64,000 nucleotides of DNA from Bacteroidota bacterium (lineage in GTDB: Bacteria > Bacteroidota > Bacteroidia > Bacteroidales > FEN-979). A program made the translations under genes and the position numbers. The notes below the pieces were generated by a model. It saw only the letters and a list, made by a program, of their open reading frames with translations, searched no databases and was not told the DNA's origin. Each line of letters opens with the position of its first letter. Position 1 is the stretch's first letter. Location: assembly GCA_026391735.1 (NCBI GenBank), contig JAPLDL010000019.1, positions 62,001 through 126,000 on the forward strand, written 5' to 3'. Of the stretch, positions 33,990-41,996 are shown one piece after another.

Positions 33990-35432
33990 TTATTCAGGTC
34001 TTTTATTGAAGTTCGTTCCATACTCCAGCCCGTATTTGTGGGGTCCTGTCTCGTTCCTTCTCAGAAGAAATGCAAACAGAAGTCCAAAGAATCCAAGGGT
34101 ACTGAAGATCCACATACCCATATGATAGCCCTGAGGATGTTCGGCACTGGCTTTGGAAACATCATTGGCCCATCCGATAATGATATTGAAACCAAATAAG
34201 CCGATATTCTGTATCATGGTCATCAGTCCGTATGCAGTGCCAAGCTTCGAAGCCGGAGTTACCAGCGACACCGAGGGCCACATTACGGCAGGGACCAGTG
34301 AAAATGCCAGGCCCATTATACTCATCGGGATGGCCAGGCTGATATCGGTGTACCCCATCATGACATAAACAGGAATGATCAGTAATGAGCCCAGCATCAT
34401 AAGCAGGGACCGTTTACCTATAAAATCGGAAAGCAATCCGAACAGAGGTGTGAATATCATGGATGAAAGGGTGAGGATGCTTGAAAGGAATCCGGCATAT
34501 TCAGGGGTCACATGGTGAGCTTCCTGGAAGAATTTGATGGCGAAAGTCTGAAAAGGGAACATGGCCGAATAGAATGTTATGCAAAGCATGACGATAAACC
34601 AGTATGATTTGCTGAAGGCCCTGAAATTCAAGAAGGAGAAAACGACGATCAGAACATAGATCACGATCTGAAGCATTATTTCAATCTCTGCATGTAGAAT
34701 GTAATTGATGGTGACGAAAACAGCGGCCAGAAGAATGGCACAGGTGATAATGCGGTTTCTCAGAAACGAAAAGACATCCGAAAGGATCACTTTGTCCTGT
34801 TCCCCTGCATGAGCTAAAGAGTAGTTTTTATTTGCATAACTGTCTATAAAGTAAAATATGCCCAGGGTCAGCACGCTGATGACGCCTGCGCCTACCGAGA
34901 CCCAGAGTGGATTCTGCCAGTGGTTGTAAAGGCTATGTCCCCAGGTCTGAGAGTTCAGCGCAAGGAATGAACCCAGTCGTGCAACGGTAAGGTTGAGCCC
35001 GAATGCGAACGATAACTGTTTCCCTTTGAACCATTGTGCAACGACAGTAGTGATGGCGACGATCATGCTTTCGGCTCCAAGTCCGAAAATAAGCCTGCCG
35101 GTTGCCATCAATACGATATCTCCTTTAAGGACTGTGATAAAGGCTCCCAGGAATACTAACAGCGAGAAGATAAGGGCGGCTTTTTTTGTACCTATCCGGT
35201 CGATGATAAGGCCCCCGATAAGGACCATGATGATGTTAGGAAAGCTGTAGATCCCTTGAAGCAAACCCAGGTCGCTGTCGGAAAAGTTTAGCTGGGTTTT
35301 AAGGGCAACGGCAAGGGGACTTATGCTGTCGTAGATATAATAGTTCCCGAACATCGCCAGGCTGATAAAAATCAATACGATCCAGCGCAATGCGGCAGGT
35401 GGGGGCCTTTTAGTCAATACTGTTTGCGTCAT
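33990..35432 (-). CDS. Major facilitator superfamily transporter
   Basis: A 480-residue polytopic inner-membrane carrier with about 12 membrane helices in two halves. The family motif between helices 2 and 3 is visible as GGLIIDRIGTKKAA, and a similar DFIGKRSLL occurs in the second half. The sequence is nearest in pattern to MFSD1-like and peptide/organic-anion carriers of Bacteroidota. The substrate cannot be told. A long hydrophilic-to-hydrophobic region at about residues 200-290 may hold two extra helices. It lies 44 bp upstream of mqnB in the same direction, and a TACTTTTG box (minus strand, 35513-35520) lies about 80 bp before its start. Confidence 0.87.
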   Translation of the reverse strand: MTQTVLTKRPPPAALRWIVLIFISLAMFGNYYIYDSISPLAVALKTQLNFSDSDLGLLQGIYSFPNIIMVLIGGLIIDRIGTKKAALIFSLLVFLGAFITVLKGDIVLMATGRLIFGLGAESMIVAITTVVAQWFKGKQLSFAFGLNLTVARLGSFLALNSQTWGHSLYNHWQNPLWVSVGAGVISVLTLGIFYFIDSYANKNYSLAHAGEQDKVILSDVFSFLRNRIITCAILLAAVFVTINYILHAEIEIMLQIVIYVLIVVFSFLNFRAFSKSYWFIVMLCITFYSAMFPFQTFAIKFFQEAHHVTPEYAGFLSSILTLSSMIFTPLFGLLSDFIGKRSLLMMLGSLLIIPVYVMMGYTDISLAIPMSIMGLAFSLVPAVMWPSVSLVTPASKLGTAYGLMTMIQNIGLFGFNIIIGWANDVSKASAEHPQGYHMGMWIFSTLGFFGLLFAFLLRRNETGPHKYGLEYGTNFNKRPE

Positions 35433-35645
35433 GATTGGATTTATATGTTATTCTTTTCATAAGCCGCGTAACCCCGGCTTTTCAGGTGAAATTCTCCGCT
35501 GCCAAAAGTAATACAATTAAGAATATGATCAGTAGACCTGCATATTTCCCATCCATGGTATTAGACAGGAATCCTTCATGGAAACCACTGCCATTTATGG
35601 TTTCTGTGAATTCCTTTGCCTCCGGAAGCCAAACAAAAAAATCCA

Positions 35646-35653
35646 TACCTTTG
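35646..35653 (+). promoter_or_regulatory. -7 box for the choice-of-anchor/PKD cargo gene
   Basis: TACCTTTG fits TAnnTTTG and lies 20 bases before the ATG at 35674. A TTTG (35615-35618) is 27 bases upstream, further than usual. Confidence 0.45.
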
Positions 35654-35673
35654 TATTTGCAAATTAAAACACA

Positions 35674-37407
35674 ATGAAAAACGGGACTTTGATATTGTGC
35701 GCTCTTTTGATATTTATTCTTCCCTTGAAATCTATGGCCGGAACGAACCTGACCTCGGATTCCTCCGATACTCTCAGGCTGAATTTCGAATCGATTCCCG
35801 ATTTTTCACTTGTGATTCCTTCGTGGCAAAACATTGACCTGGATCATCATTCTACCTACGGGATACAGAACCACAGTTTCCCGAATGACACCGTTGCAAA
35901 AGCATTTATGTGTTTTACCCCCTCGGCAGTTACTCCCCCTATGACCGATCAGGGAATACAGCCGCACAGTGGATTGAAATTCGGAGCCTGTTTTTCTTCT
36001 ACACCTCCTTCCAACAATGATTGGCTTATCTCCCCAAAAGTTCATCTTGGCAATTATGCTGAATTTCTGTTCTGGGTTAAATCCTATACCGATGCTTATC
36101 AGCTTGAAGAGTATAAGGTACTTATCTCTGTCACCGATTCGGCTCCTTCAAGTTTCACCTTTATTTCAGGGACATTGCCCCTGAGGGCTCCGATAACCTG
36201 GACACAGCAATCATTCGACCTTTCTTCGTATAATAACAAAGATGTTTATCTGGCTATCCAATGTGTCTCAAATGATCATTTTATCCTGATGGTGGACGAC
36301 ATTGAGATTATTCTGAACTCCCAGGGAACTGTTAAAGCTGATTTTACAGCCGATAACACCCAGGTAGCTGTTGGTGGAACAGTGAATTTCCAGGATCTTT
36401 CCGGCGGTTTTCCCACAACCTGGCAATGGACCTTTCAGGGCGGGAATCCCTCTTCGTCTTCAGTGAAAAATCCTTCGGGTATAATCTATAACACCCCCGG
36501 TAATTATGATGTAACACTAACCGTTGGAAATGGGTCTTCTAACGATACTAAAACCATCACGGGGTACATCCATGCTGGTGGTTACCCTTCAGCTGCCTCA
36601 CTTGATTTTGAGGGCCTGGCTGATTTTTCACTGGATCTCTCACCCTGGTCTACTGTTGATGTCAAAGGAGGAGCGACCTGGCCGATCAATGGAATAGATT
36701 TTCCTCACAGCGGACAAGCTATGTCTTATATTTGTTTTAATCCTGCTAAAACAACTCCAGCTGAGCAGTATATGAAACCGCATTCGGGGAATAAACTGGG
36801 CTGTTGTTTTTCATCCATTGCGCCAAATAATCCGAACGATAAATGGCTGATCTCTCCCCGTCTTTCGCTTGGGACAAATTCTGTAATTGATCTCTGGGTA
36901 ATGACATATAACAAGAACTATGGTCTGGAACGCTACAATATTGCGGTGTCCACCACAGATAATAACCCTTCAAGCTTTATTCCACTGACATCAGTCTATG
37001 AAACAGCCCCTGAAGTATGGACCCATCGTTCGTATGATCTGAATGCATACAATAACCAAACAGTATATATTGCCATTCAGTGTGTTTCGGATAACCAGTT
37101 TATTTTCATGTTGGATGATATTCATATTAATTCAATTGCCGGGATAGGTGAGGATCAGCAAGGCATAAGCATAACGGTTTATCCTAATCCTGCTCATGAT
37201 TTCATCAGCATCAATTGCGGCAATATGCCGGGAACCATGATCACAGCTTCTCTTGTGAACATGCTTGGGAAAAACCAACGTTCAGTGGAATTCGAAAGCA
37301 GCAATGGCTCTGTATTGATGGATGTTCAGGACCTCAGCCCCGGCGTTTATTCACTGGTAATTTCTGCTGGCAACCGCAGGCTGGTTCAAAAATTAGTTAT
37401 TCAATAA
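35674..37407 (+). CDS. T9SS cargo protein with two choice-of-anchor J-like domains and a PKD domain
   Basis: This secreted 577-residue protein has a signal peptide (about residues 1-22). Two similar beta-sandwich domains of about 170 residues share the repeated pattern SGLKFGACFSS/SGNKLGCCFSS, NNDWLISPKVHLG/NDKWLISPRLSLG and YLAIQCVSND(HF/NQF)I. They resemble choice-of-anchor J or MAM-like adhesion domains. A PKD domain lies between them (about residues 225-305, with PSGIIYNTPGNYDVTLTVGN). The last 75 residues form a type A T9SS sorting domain starting VYPNPAHD and ending KLVIQ. No catalytic motif is seen, so it is probably a surface adhesin or binding protein. The protease gene follows after 10 bp. 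Confidence 0.9.
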   Translation: MKNGTLILCALLIFILPLKSMAGTNLTSDSSDTLRLNFESIPDFSLVIPSWQNIDLDHHSTYGIQNHSFPNDTVAKAFMCFTPSAVTPPMTDQGIQPHSGLKFGACFSSTPPSNNDWLISPKVHLGNYAEFLFWVKSYTDAYQLEEYKVLISVTDSAPSSFTFISGTLPLRAPITWTQQSFDLSSYNNKDVYLAIQCVSNDHFILMVDDIEIILNSQGTVKADFTADNTQVAVGGTVNFQDLSGGFPTTWQWTFQGGNPSSSSVKNPSGIIYNTPGNYDVTLTVGNGSSNDTKTITGYIHAGGYPSAASLDFEGLADFSLDLSPWSTVDVKGGATWPINGIDFPHSGQAMSYICFNPAKTTPAEQYMKPHSGNKLGCCFSSIAPNNPNDKWLISPRLSLGTNSVIDLWVMTYNKNYGLERYNIAVSTTDNNPSSFIPLTSVYETAPEVWTHRSYDLNAYNNQTVYIAIQCVSDNQFIFMLDDIHINSIAGIGEDQQGISITVYPNPAHDFISINCGNMPGTMITASLVNMLGKNQRSVEFESSNGSVLMDVQDLSPGVYSLVISAGNRRLVQKLVIQ

Positions 37408-37417
37408 ATTCCGGCCC

Positions 37418-39085
37418 ATGAAGACCTTTTCACTCAGTTTCAGGCTGTTAATATCCTGTACTCTCTTTGCTGTTGCTGCTCCTTTGTTGGTTTCAGGCCA
37501 GTACCAGGCTGGTGGGGTCCCTCTAAGCTTTGGCCGGGCCCTTGATCCCCTGAAGGTCATCACAGCCGAAATTTCAGGTCCGTCGCAAAGCCGGATCAGT
37601 GAGATTGAAGCCACATCCTCCCTTGCTTATAAATTCGCCCTGAATCTCCCCATTGATATAACGATGTCGAAATCAGGAACTACTGAGATTCTCAATGACG
37701 GTCAGCGGGTATGGAGACTTTCATTGCACTCAGCTGGCGCTAAAGCTCTCATCCTGTATTTCGACAGCTTCGGAATTCCGGAAGGAGGGAAGCTCTTCGT
37801 TTACAATCCTTCAAGGACTTTGCTTTACGGGGCTTATACCCCGGCAAATATGAATTCATTCAATACATTTGCTTCTCCCTTAATCCCCGGTGAAACCCTT
37901 GTGCTGGAATACAATGCTCCCGCCGGAATCGTTTTACCAGACCTGCATATTTCAGAACTTTCTTATGCATTCAGGGGAGTTTCTGACTATGAGCTTAGTG
38001 ACCCTATTCCATCTGCAGGCAGTTGCGAGGTCAACGTAAATTGTTCGGAGGGAGATAACTGGCAGAAGCAGAAAAGAGGAGTGGTAAAAATTATTGTCAA
38101 GGACAGTAACGGCTTTTCAAGGAAATGCTCGGGATCCTTGGTAAATAATACCAGCAATGACGGAATCCCTTACGTTCTCACTGCCGATCATTGCGGCAGG
38201 TTTTCAAGGCCTGTAGACCTCAGCCAGTGGTTGTTTTATTTCAATTATGAGATGCCGGGATGTCCGGCAACAACGCCTCTTACTCCTGCCTCCATGCTTG
38301 GGGCTGTGTTTAAAGCCCATGGAGGGACGGAGACAACCGGCTCGGATTTTTATCTGGTCAGGCTCACCGAAAAAATACCCGATTCCCTTCATGTCTATTT
38401 TAATGGCTGGAGCCGCGAAGATGTTGCCAGCCCGAACGGAACCGGCATCCACCATCCGACAGGAGATGTAAAAAAGATTTCCACTTATAATTCACCTCTG
38501 GTTCCTGCTAACTGGCCCGGGAATCCTTACACATGCCACTGGCGGGTCTATTGGAACTATACTACCCACGGGCATGGTGTGACGGAAGGAGGTTCTTCCG
38601 GTTCGCCGATATTTAACTCATCCGGACAGATTGTAGGCACACTCACCGGTGGCGATTCAGGTTGCGATACAAGCTGGCTGAATTCGCCTGATTATTATGG
38701 TCAGTTCTCATGGCACTGGGATAAAAACGGAAGCGATTCGGCGCATATGCTGAAATACTGGCTTGATCCGAACAATACAGGCGTTACAAATATGGGCGGA
38801 TGGTCCCTTGGGATTAATGACCAGGTATACCAGACAGGCCTCAGGTTATATCCAAATCCTGTACATGAAAAAGCCTTCCTGGACCTTGAAGGTGGATTAC
38901 AGGCCGGCGGAGCAATACATGTTTCCATCACTGGCATGCTTGGAAATCCTGTTACGTCTCCTGTTGTTACAGAGATATCCCCGGGGCATTACATCGTTGA
39001 TTTACACTCCCTTCCTTCAGGGATATATATTATTATTGTCACAGGGCAAAATTACCCTGGCTACCTTAAACTGGTAAAGATCTGA
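37418..39085 (+). CDS. T9SS-secreted lysyl-endopeptidase-like serine protease
   Basis: The 555-residue secreted protein has a signal peptide (about residues 1-27), a long prodomain, and a trypsin-like catalytic domain. The triad is visible: His258 in LTADHCG, Asp310 in GSDFYLVRL and Ser394 in GGSSGSPIF. Paired cysteines (SCEVNVNC, KCSGSL, GCPATT, YTCHW) match the disulfides of lysyl endopeptidase (Achromobacter protease I type), which cuts after lysine. A C-terminal type A sorting domain begins LYPNPVHE and ends KLVKI. It lies 10 bp after the adhesion-like cargo gene and its TGA overlaps the mqnE start (TGATG). Confidence 0.92.
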   Translation: MKTFSLSFRLLISCTLFAVAAPLLVSGQYQAGGVPLSFGRALDPLKVITAEISGPSQSRISEIEATSSLAYKFALNLPIDITMSKSGTTEILNDGQRVWRLSLHSAGAKALILYFDSFGIPEGGKLFVYNPSRTLLYGAYTPANMNSFNTFASPLIPGETLVLEYNAPAGIVLPDLHISELSYAFRGVSDYELSDPIPSAGSCEVNVNCSEGDNWQKQKRGVVKIIVKDSNGFSRKCSGSLVNNTSNDGIPYVLTADHCGRFSRPVDLSQWLFYFNYEMPGCPATTPLTPASMLGAVFKAHGGTETTGSDFYLVRLTEKIPDSLHVYFNGWSREDVASPNGTGIHHPTGDVKKISTYNSPLVPANWPGNPYTCHWRVYWNYTTHGHGVTEGGSSGSPIFNSSGQIVGTLTGGDSGCDTSWLNSPDYYGQFSWHWDKNGSDSAHMLKYWLDPNNTGVTNMGGWSLGINDQVYQTGLRLYPNPVHEKAFLDLEGGLQAGGAIHVSITGMLGNPVTSPVVTEISPGHYIVDLHSLPSGIYIIIVTGQNYPGYLKLVKI

Positions 39086-40206
39086 TGCAACGGCAGGAAC
39101 AAGCAGATACCCTTAAGATTCTTCAGAAGTCCCTTTCAAAGGAGCTTTTTGTCATCTCGGAGAAAGTAAAAACAGGCATCCCGCTGAGCACTTCCGACGG
39201 GATCCTTTTATTCGAAAAAGGAGAACTGGGTTTTCTCGGGATCCTGGCTGATGTGGTGAGAAAGAGGAAAAACGGCGATAAGGCCTGGTTCATCAGAAAT
39301 TTTCATATAGAACCTACAAACATTTGTGTTAACCGCTGCAACTTCTGCTCTTTCTCCCACCATTTCAGTGCATCAAAATGGGAGCTTTCGGTGGATGAGA
39401 TCCTCGCAAAAGTTGACAGTCAGGATGAAAGCGTGAGAGAGATACATATAACGGGAGCTGTTCATCCGAAGCGGGATATTGTTTATTACGGAGAACTTAT
39501 TAAAAAGATAAAAGCCAGAAGGCCGAAACTGCATGTGAAAGCATATTCAGCCGTCGAGCTCGACTATATGATCAAAAAGGCCGGATTGGATTTCATCACA
39601 GGGTTACAGTACCTGAAGGACTGCGGACTGGATTCAGTTCCTGGCGGTGGTGCCGAGATATTCGACGAGACCATCAGGGAAAAAATATGCGGGATGAAAA
39701 CATGTTCAGCCGACTGGCTTGCCATCCACCGTGCTGCACATATTCTGGGCCTGCCTTCAAATGCGACTATGCTTTATGGTCATTTGGAAACTTTTTCTCA
39801 TCGCGTAGACCACCTGGAAAGGCTGAGGCAGCTGCAGAATGAAACCGGGGGGTTTAATGCCTTCATCCCTCTGAAATTCCACAGGTATAACAATGAGATG
39901 AAAGATGTCCTCGAAGTACCGGTGATCGAGGATATGAGGATGTATGCGATTTCACGGGTCTATCTTGATAATTTTCCCCATATGAAAGCCTACTGGCCTG
40001 CATTGGGCAGAAAAATGGCCCAGGTCTCACTTTCGTTCGGAGTTGACGATATGGACGGGACAATCAATGATTCAACCCGTATTTACTCCCTTGCAGGAGC
40101 TGAGGAACAAAGCCCTGTGATGACCGTATCGGGAATGAAACAACTTATTGAGGAAGCAGGCCGGATACCCGTTGAAAGAGACTCATACTACAGGCCTGTT
40201 CTCTGA
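39085..40206 (+). CDS. mqnE: Aminofutalosine synthase, radical SAM (futalosine pathway)
   Basis: MqnE adds the adenosyl radical to a chorismate-derived substrate made by MqnA, forming aminofutalosine, the committed step of menaquinone synthesis by this route. The radical SAM cluster is C81, C85 and C88 in CVNRCNFC. HITGAVHPKR, KAYSAVELDYM, PGGGAEIFDE and LYGHLETFSHR follow. The 373-residue length agrees. It overlaps the upstream protease gene by one base, though the functions differ, so the two probably share a transcript only by position. The 3' end overlaps the convergent acyltransferase gene by 24 bp. Confidence 0.95.
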   Translation: MQRQEQADTLKILQKSLSKELFVISEKVKTGIPLSTSDGILLFEKGELGFLGILADVVRKRKNGDKAWFIRNFHIEPTNICVNRCNFCSFSHHFSASKWELSVDEILAKVDSQDESVREIHITGAVHPKRDIVYYGELIKKIKARRPKLHVKAYSAVELDYMIKKAGLDFITGLQYLKDCGLDSVPGGGAEIFDETIREKICGMKTCSADWLAIHRAAHILGLPSNATMLYGHLETFSHRVDHLERLRQLQNETGGFNAFIPLKFHRYNNEMKDVLEVPVIEDMRMYAISRVYLDNFPHMKAYWPALGRKMAQVSLSFGVDDMDGTINDSTRIYSLAGAEEQSPVMTVSGMKQLIEEAGRIPVERDSYYRPVL

Positions 40207-40929
40207 TTCTTTCTGCATCATCTCGTGAACCATCTGGGTTACGTTCTTTGGGTCCATGCCCTGTATGCTGGAATAAGGTATCGGAGTAAGTACTTTAGCC
40301 TGGATGTGATGATTCTTGTTTACAAGGAAACCGCCTTTCCTGATAGCCATGGAGGTACCTGAGATCACAATGGGCAAAATAGGTTTCCCGGTCTGCAGAG
40401 CCAGGTGAAATGCCCCTGTTTTAAATGCCTGCAGCTTGCCGTCCTTCGATCGGGTCCCTTCTGGAAAAATCATGACGGAACTGCCCGATTTTAATGTCTT
40501 TGATGCATCTTCCATCATTTTAACCATGCTGCTCTTCTTCCCTCTGTCGATGACGATATACCGGTTCAACCACATATTCCAGCCAATAAACGGAAAGGAA
40601 TAAAGGGATTTTTTCGCGACCCATTTATAATTGTTCCATAACAGGAAAAGAACAATGATATCTGCTCCCGACTGGTGGTTGGAGACAATGACATAGGTTT
40701 CATGTTTATCAATTTTTTCTCTCCCGACCACCCTGATCCTCCACATAAAATTGGCTTTCAATACGATAAATGACCAGGCGCAGGTAAATTGGTGAAGCAG
40801 GACCAGTTTCCTGTCAAAAAGAAAAGTGAGTATAAAAATCGCTAAAGAAACAGGAAAAAGCAGAGCCGATATGAAAAAGAGCTCAAACCAGAAATAGCAG
40901 GAAGAAAGGAATCGAAGTATTTTATTCAT
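40183..40929 (-). CDS. plsC: 1-acyl-sn-glycerol-3-phosphate acyltransferase
   Basis: The enzyme adds the second acyl chain to make phosphatidic acid, at the inner membrane. The start at 40929 gives 248 residues with an N-terminal hydrophobic helix (about residues 12-36). The acyltransferase HX4D motif is NHQSGAD (His85, Asp90), and the glycerol-phosphate-binding block is FPEGTRSKDG. GAFHLALQTGKPILPIVISG is the third family block. Its 3' end overlaps mqnE by 24 bp on the other strand, and it lies 12 bp after the rluD-like gene. A TTG at 40935 is a weaker start. Confidence 0.93.
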   Translation of the reverse strand: MNKILRFLSSCYFWFELFFISALLFPVSLAIFILTFLFDRKLVLLHQFTCAWSFIVLKANFMWRIRVVGREKIDKHETYVIVSNHQSGADIIVLFLLWNNYKWVAKKSLYSFPFIGWNMWLNRYIVIDRGKKSSMVKMMEDASKTLKSGSSVMIFPEGTRSKDGKLQAFKTGAFHLALQTGKPILPIVISGTSMAIRKGGFLVNKNHHIQAKVLTPIPYSSIQGMDPKNVTQMVHEMMQKESENRPVV

Positions 40930-40941
40930 AATCAATACTTT

Positions 40942-41976
40942 CTATGTATAATTACTTTGATTCTGGCTGTAACTTCTCCATTTTTCAATGACCGTTGCCA
41001 GGTCTGAAGGATATTCAGAGTCGAAGTGCATTGGCCGGCTGTCGGCCGGGTGAATGAATCCAAGCGATTTAGCATGAAGGGCCTGCCGGGGCATGATGCT
41101 GAAGCAATTTTGAACGAATTGCTTATATTTCGTAAACGTAGTGCCTTTCAGGATCTCACTGCCTCCGTAAGCCGAGTCATTGAACAAGGGGTGGCCGATA
41201 TGCTTTAAATGAACCCTAATCTGGTGTGTGCGTCCCGTTTCGAGCCTGCACTCCACAAGACAAACGTAGCCGAAGCGTTCAATTACCTTGTAATGGGTGA
41301 TCGCTTCCCGACCCTTATCCTCATCCGCATACACGGTAAATACAAGGCGGTTTCTGACATCCCTGCCAATGTTTCCGGTAATGGTCCCTTCATCTTCACG
41401 GAGGTTGCCCCATACCAGGGCAATATAGGTTCGGTCGACTGTATGATAGAAGAACTGACGTGCCAGGATGCTTTGTGCAAGCTCATTTTTAGCCACCAGC
41501 AGGATGCCGGAGGTGTCTTTATCGATACGGTGGACCAGGAAAGGCCTTGTCACTCCTGAAGGATCGGATTTCTGCAGGTGGAAAAGCAGAGCGTTCTGGA
41601 GTGTGCCAGTAAAATTACCGTGCCCGGGATGTACAACCATTCCGGCTGCTTTATTTACTACTATGATATCCTTGTCTTCATAGACAATATCCACCGGGAT
41701 ATCCTCCGGATAGACCTCTGTATCCCTTGGAGGATGAGCGAGAACGATAGTGATAACATCCAGGGGCTTGACCTTATAGTTTGGTTTTACCGCGAAGCCG
41801 TTAACCAGGATATTCCCGGCATTTGCCGAATTCTGTACCCTGCTTCTGGAAATATTCTCCATTTTGGCAAAAAGATATTTGTCGATCCTAAGCTGCCCTT
41901 GTCCTTTATCTGCGACGAACCTGAAATGCTCGTATAATTCACTCGCATCTTCCTGAATATCCGGCATCTCATTCAT
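40942..41976 (-). CDS. rluD: Ribosomal large-subunit pseudouridine synthase, RluD-like
   Basis: The enzyme isomerises uridines in 23S rRNA. It has an N-terminal S4 RNA-binding domain (about residues 25-75: LRIDKYLFAKM, VQNSANAGNILVNG), then the RluA-type catalytic domain with the nucleophile Asp152 in VHRIDKDTSG. Other blocks are VVNKAAGMVVHPGHG, RQFFYHTVDRTY and CRLETGRTHQIRVHLKHIGHPL. Its 344 residues fit. In Bacteroidota this gene often sits beside PASTA and ddl genes, as here (a T9SS cargo gene lies between). Specific site choice within RluA/RluC/RluD is not determined by sequence alone. Confidence 0.93.
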   Translation of the reverse strand: MNEMPDIQEDASELYEHFRFVADKGQGQLRIDKYLFAKMENISRSRVQNSANAGNILVNGFAVKPNYKVKPLDVITIVLAHPPRDTEVYPEDIPVDIVYEDKDIIVVNKAAGMVVHPGHGNFTGTLQNALLFHLQKSDPSGVTRPFLVHRIDKDTSGILLVAKNELAQSILARQFFYHTVDRTYIALVWGNLREDEGTITGNIGRDVRNRLVFTVYADEDKGREAITHYKVIERFGYVCLVECRLETGRTHQIRVHLKHIGHPLFNDSAYGGSEILKGTTFTKYKQFVQNCFSIMPRQALHAKSLGFIHPADSRPMHFDSEYPSDLATVIEKWRSYSQNQSNYT

Positions 41977-41996
41977 ACGACAGGAGGTTGAAAACG

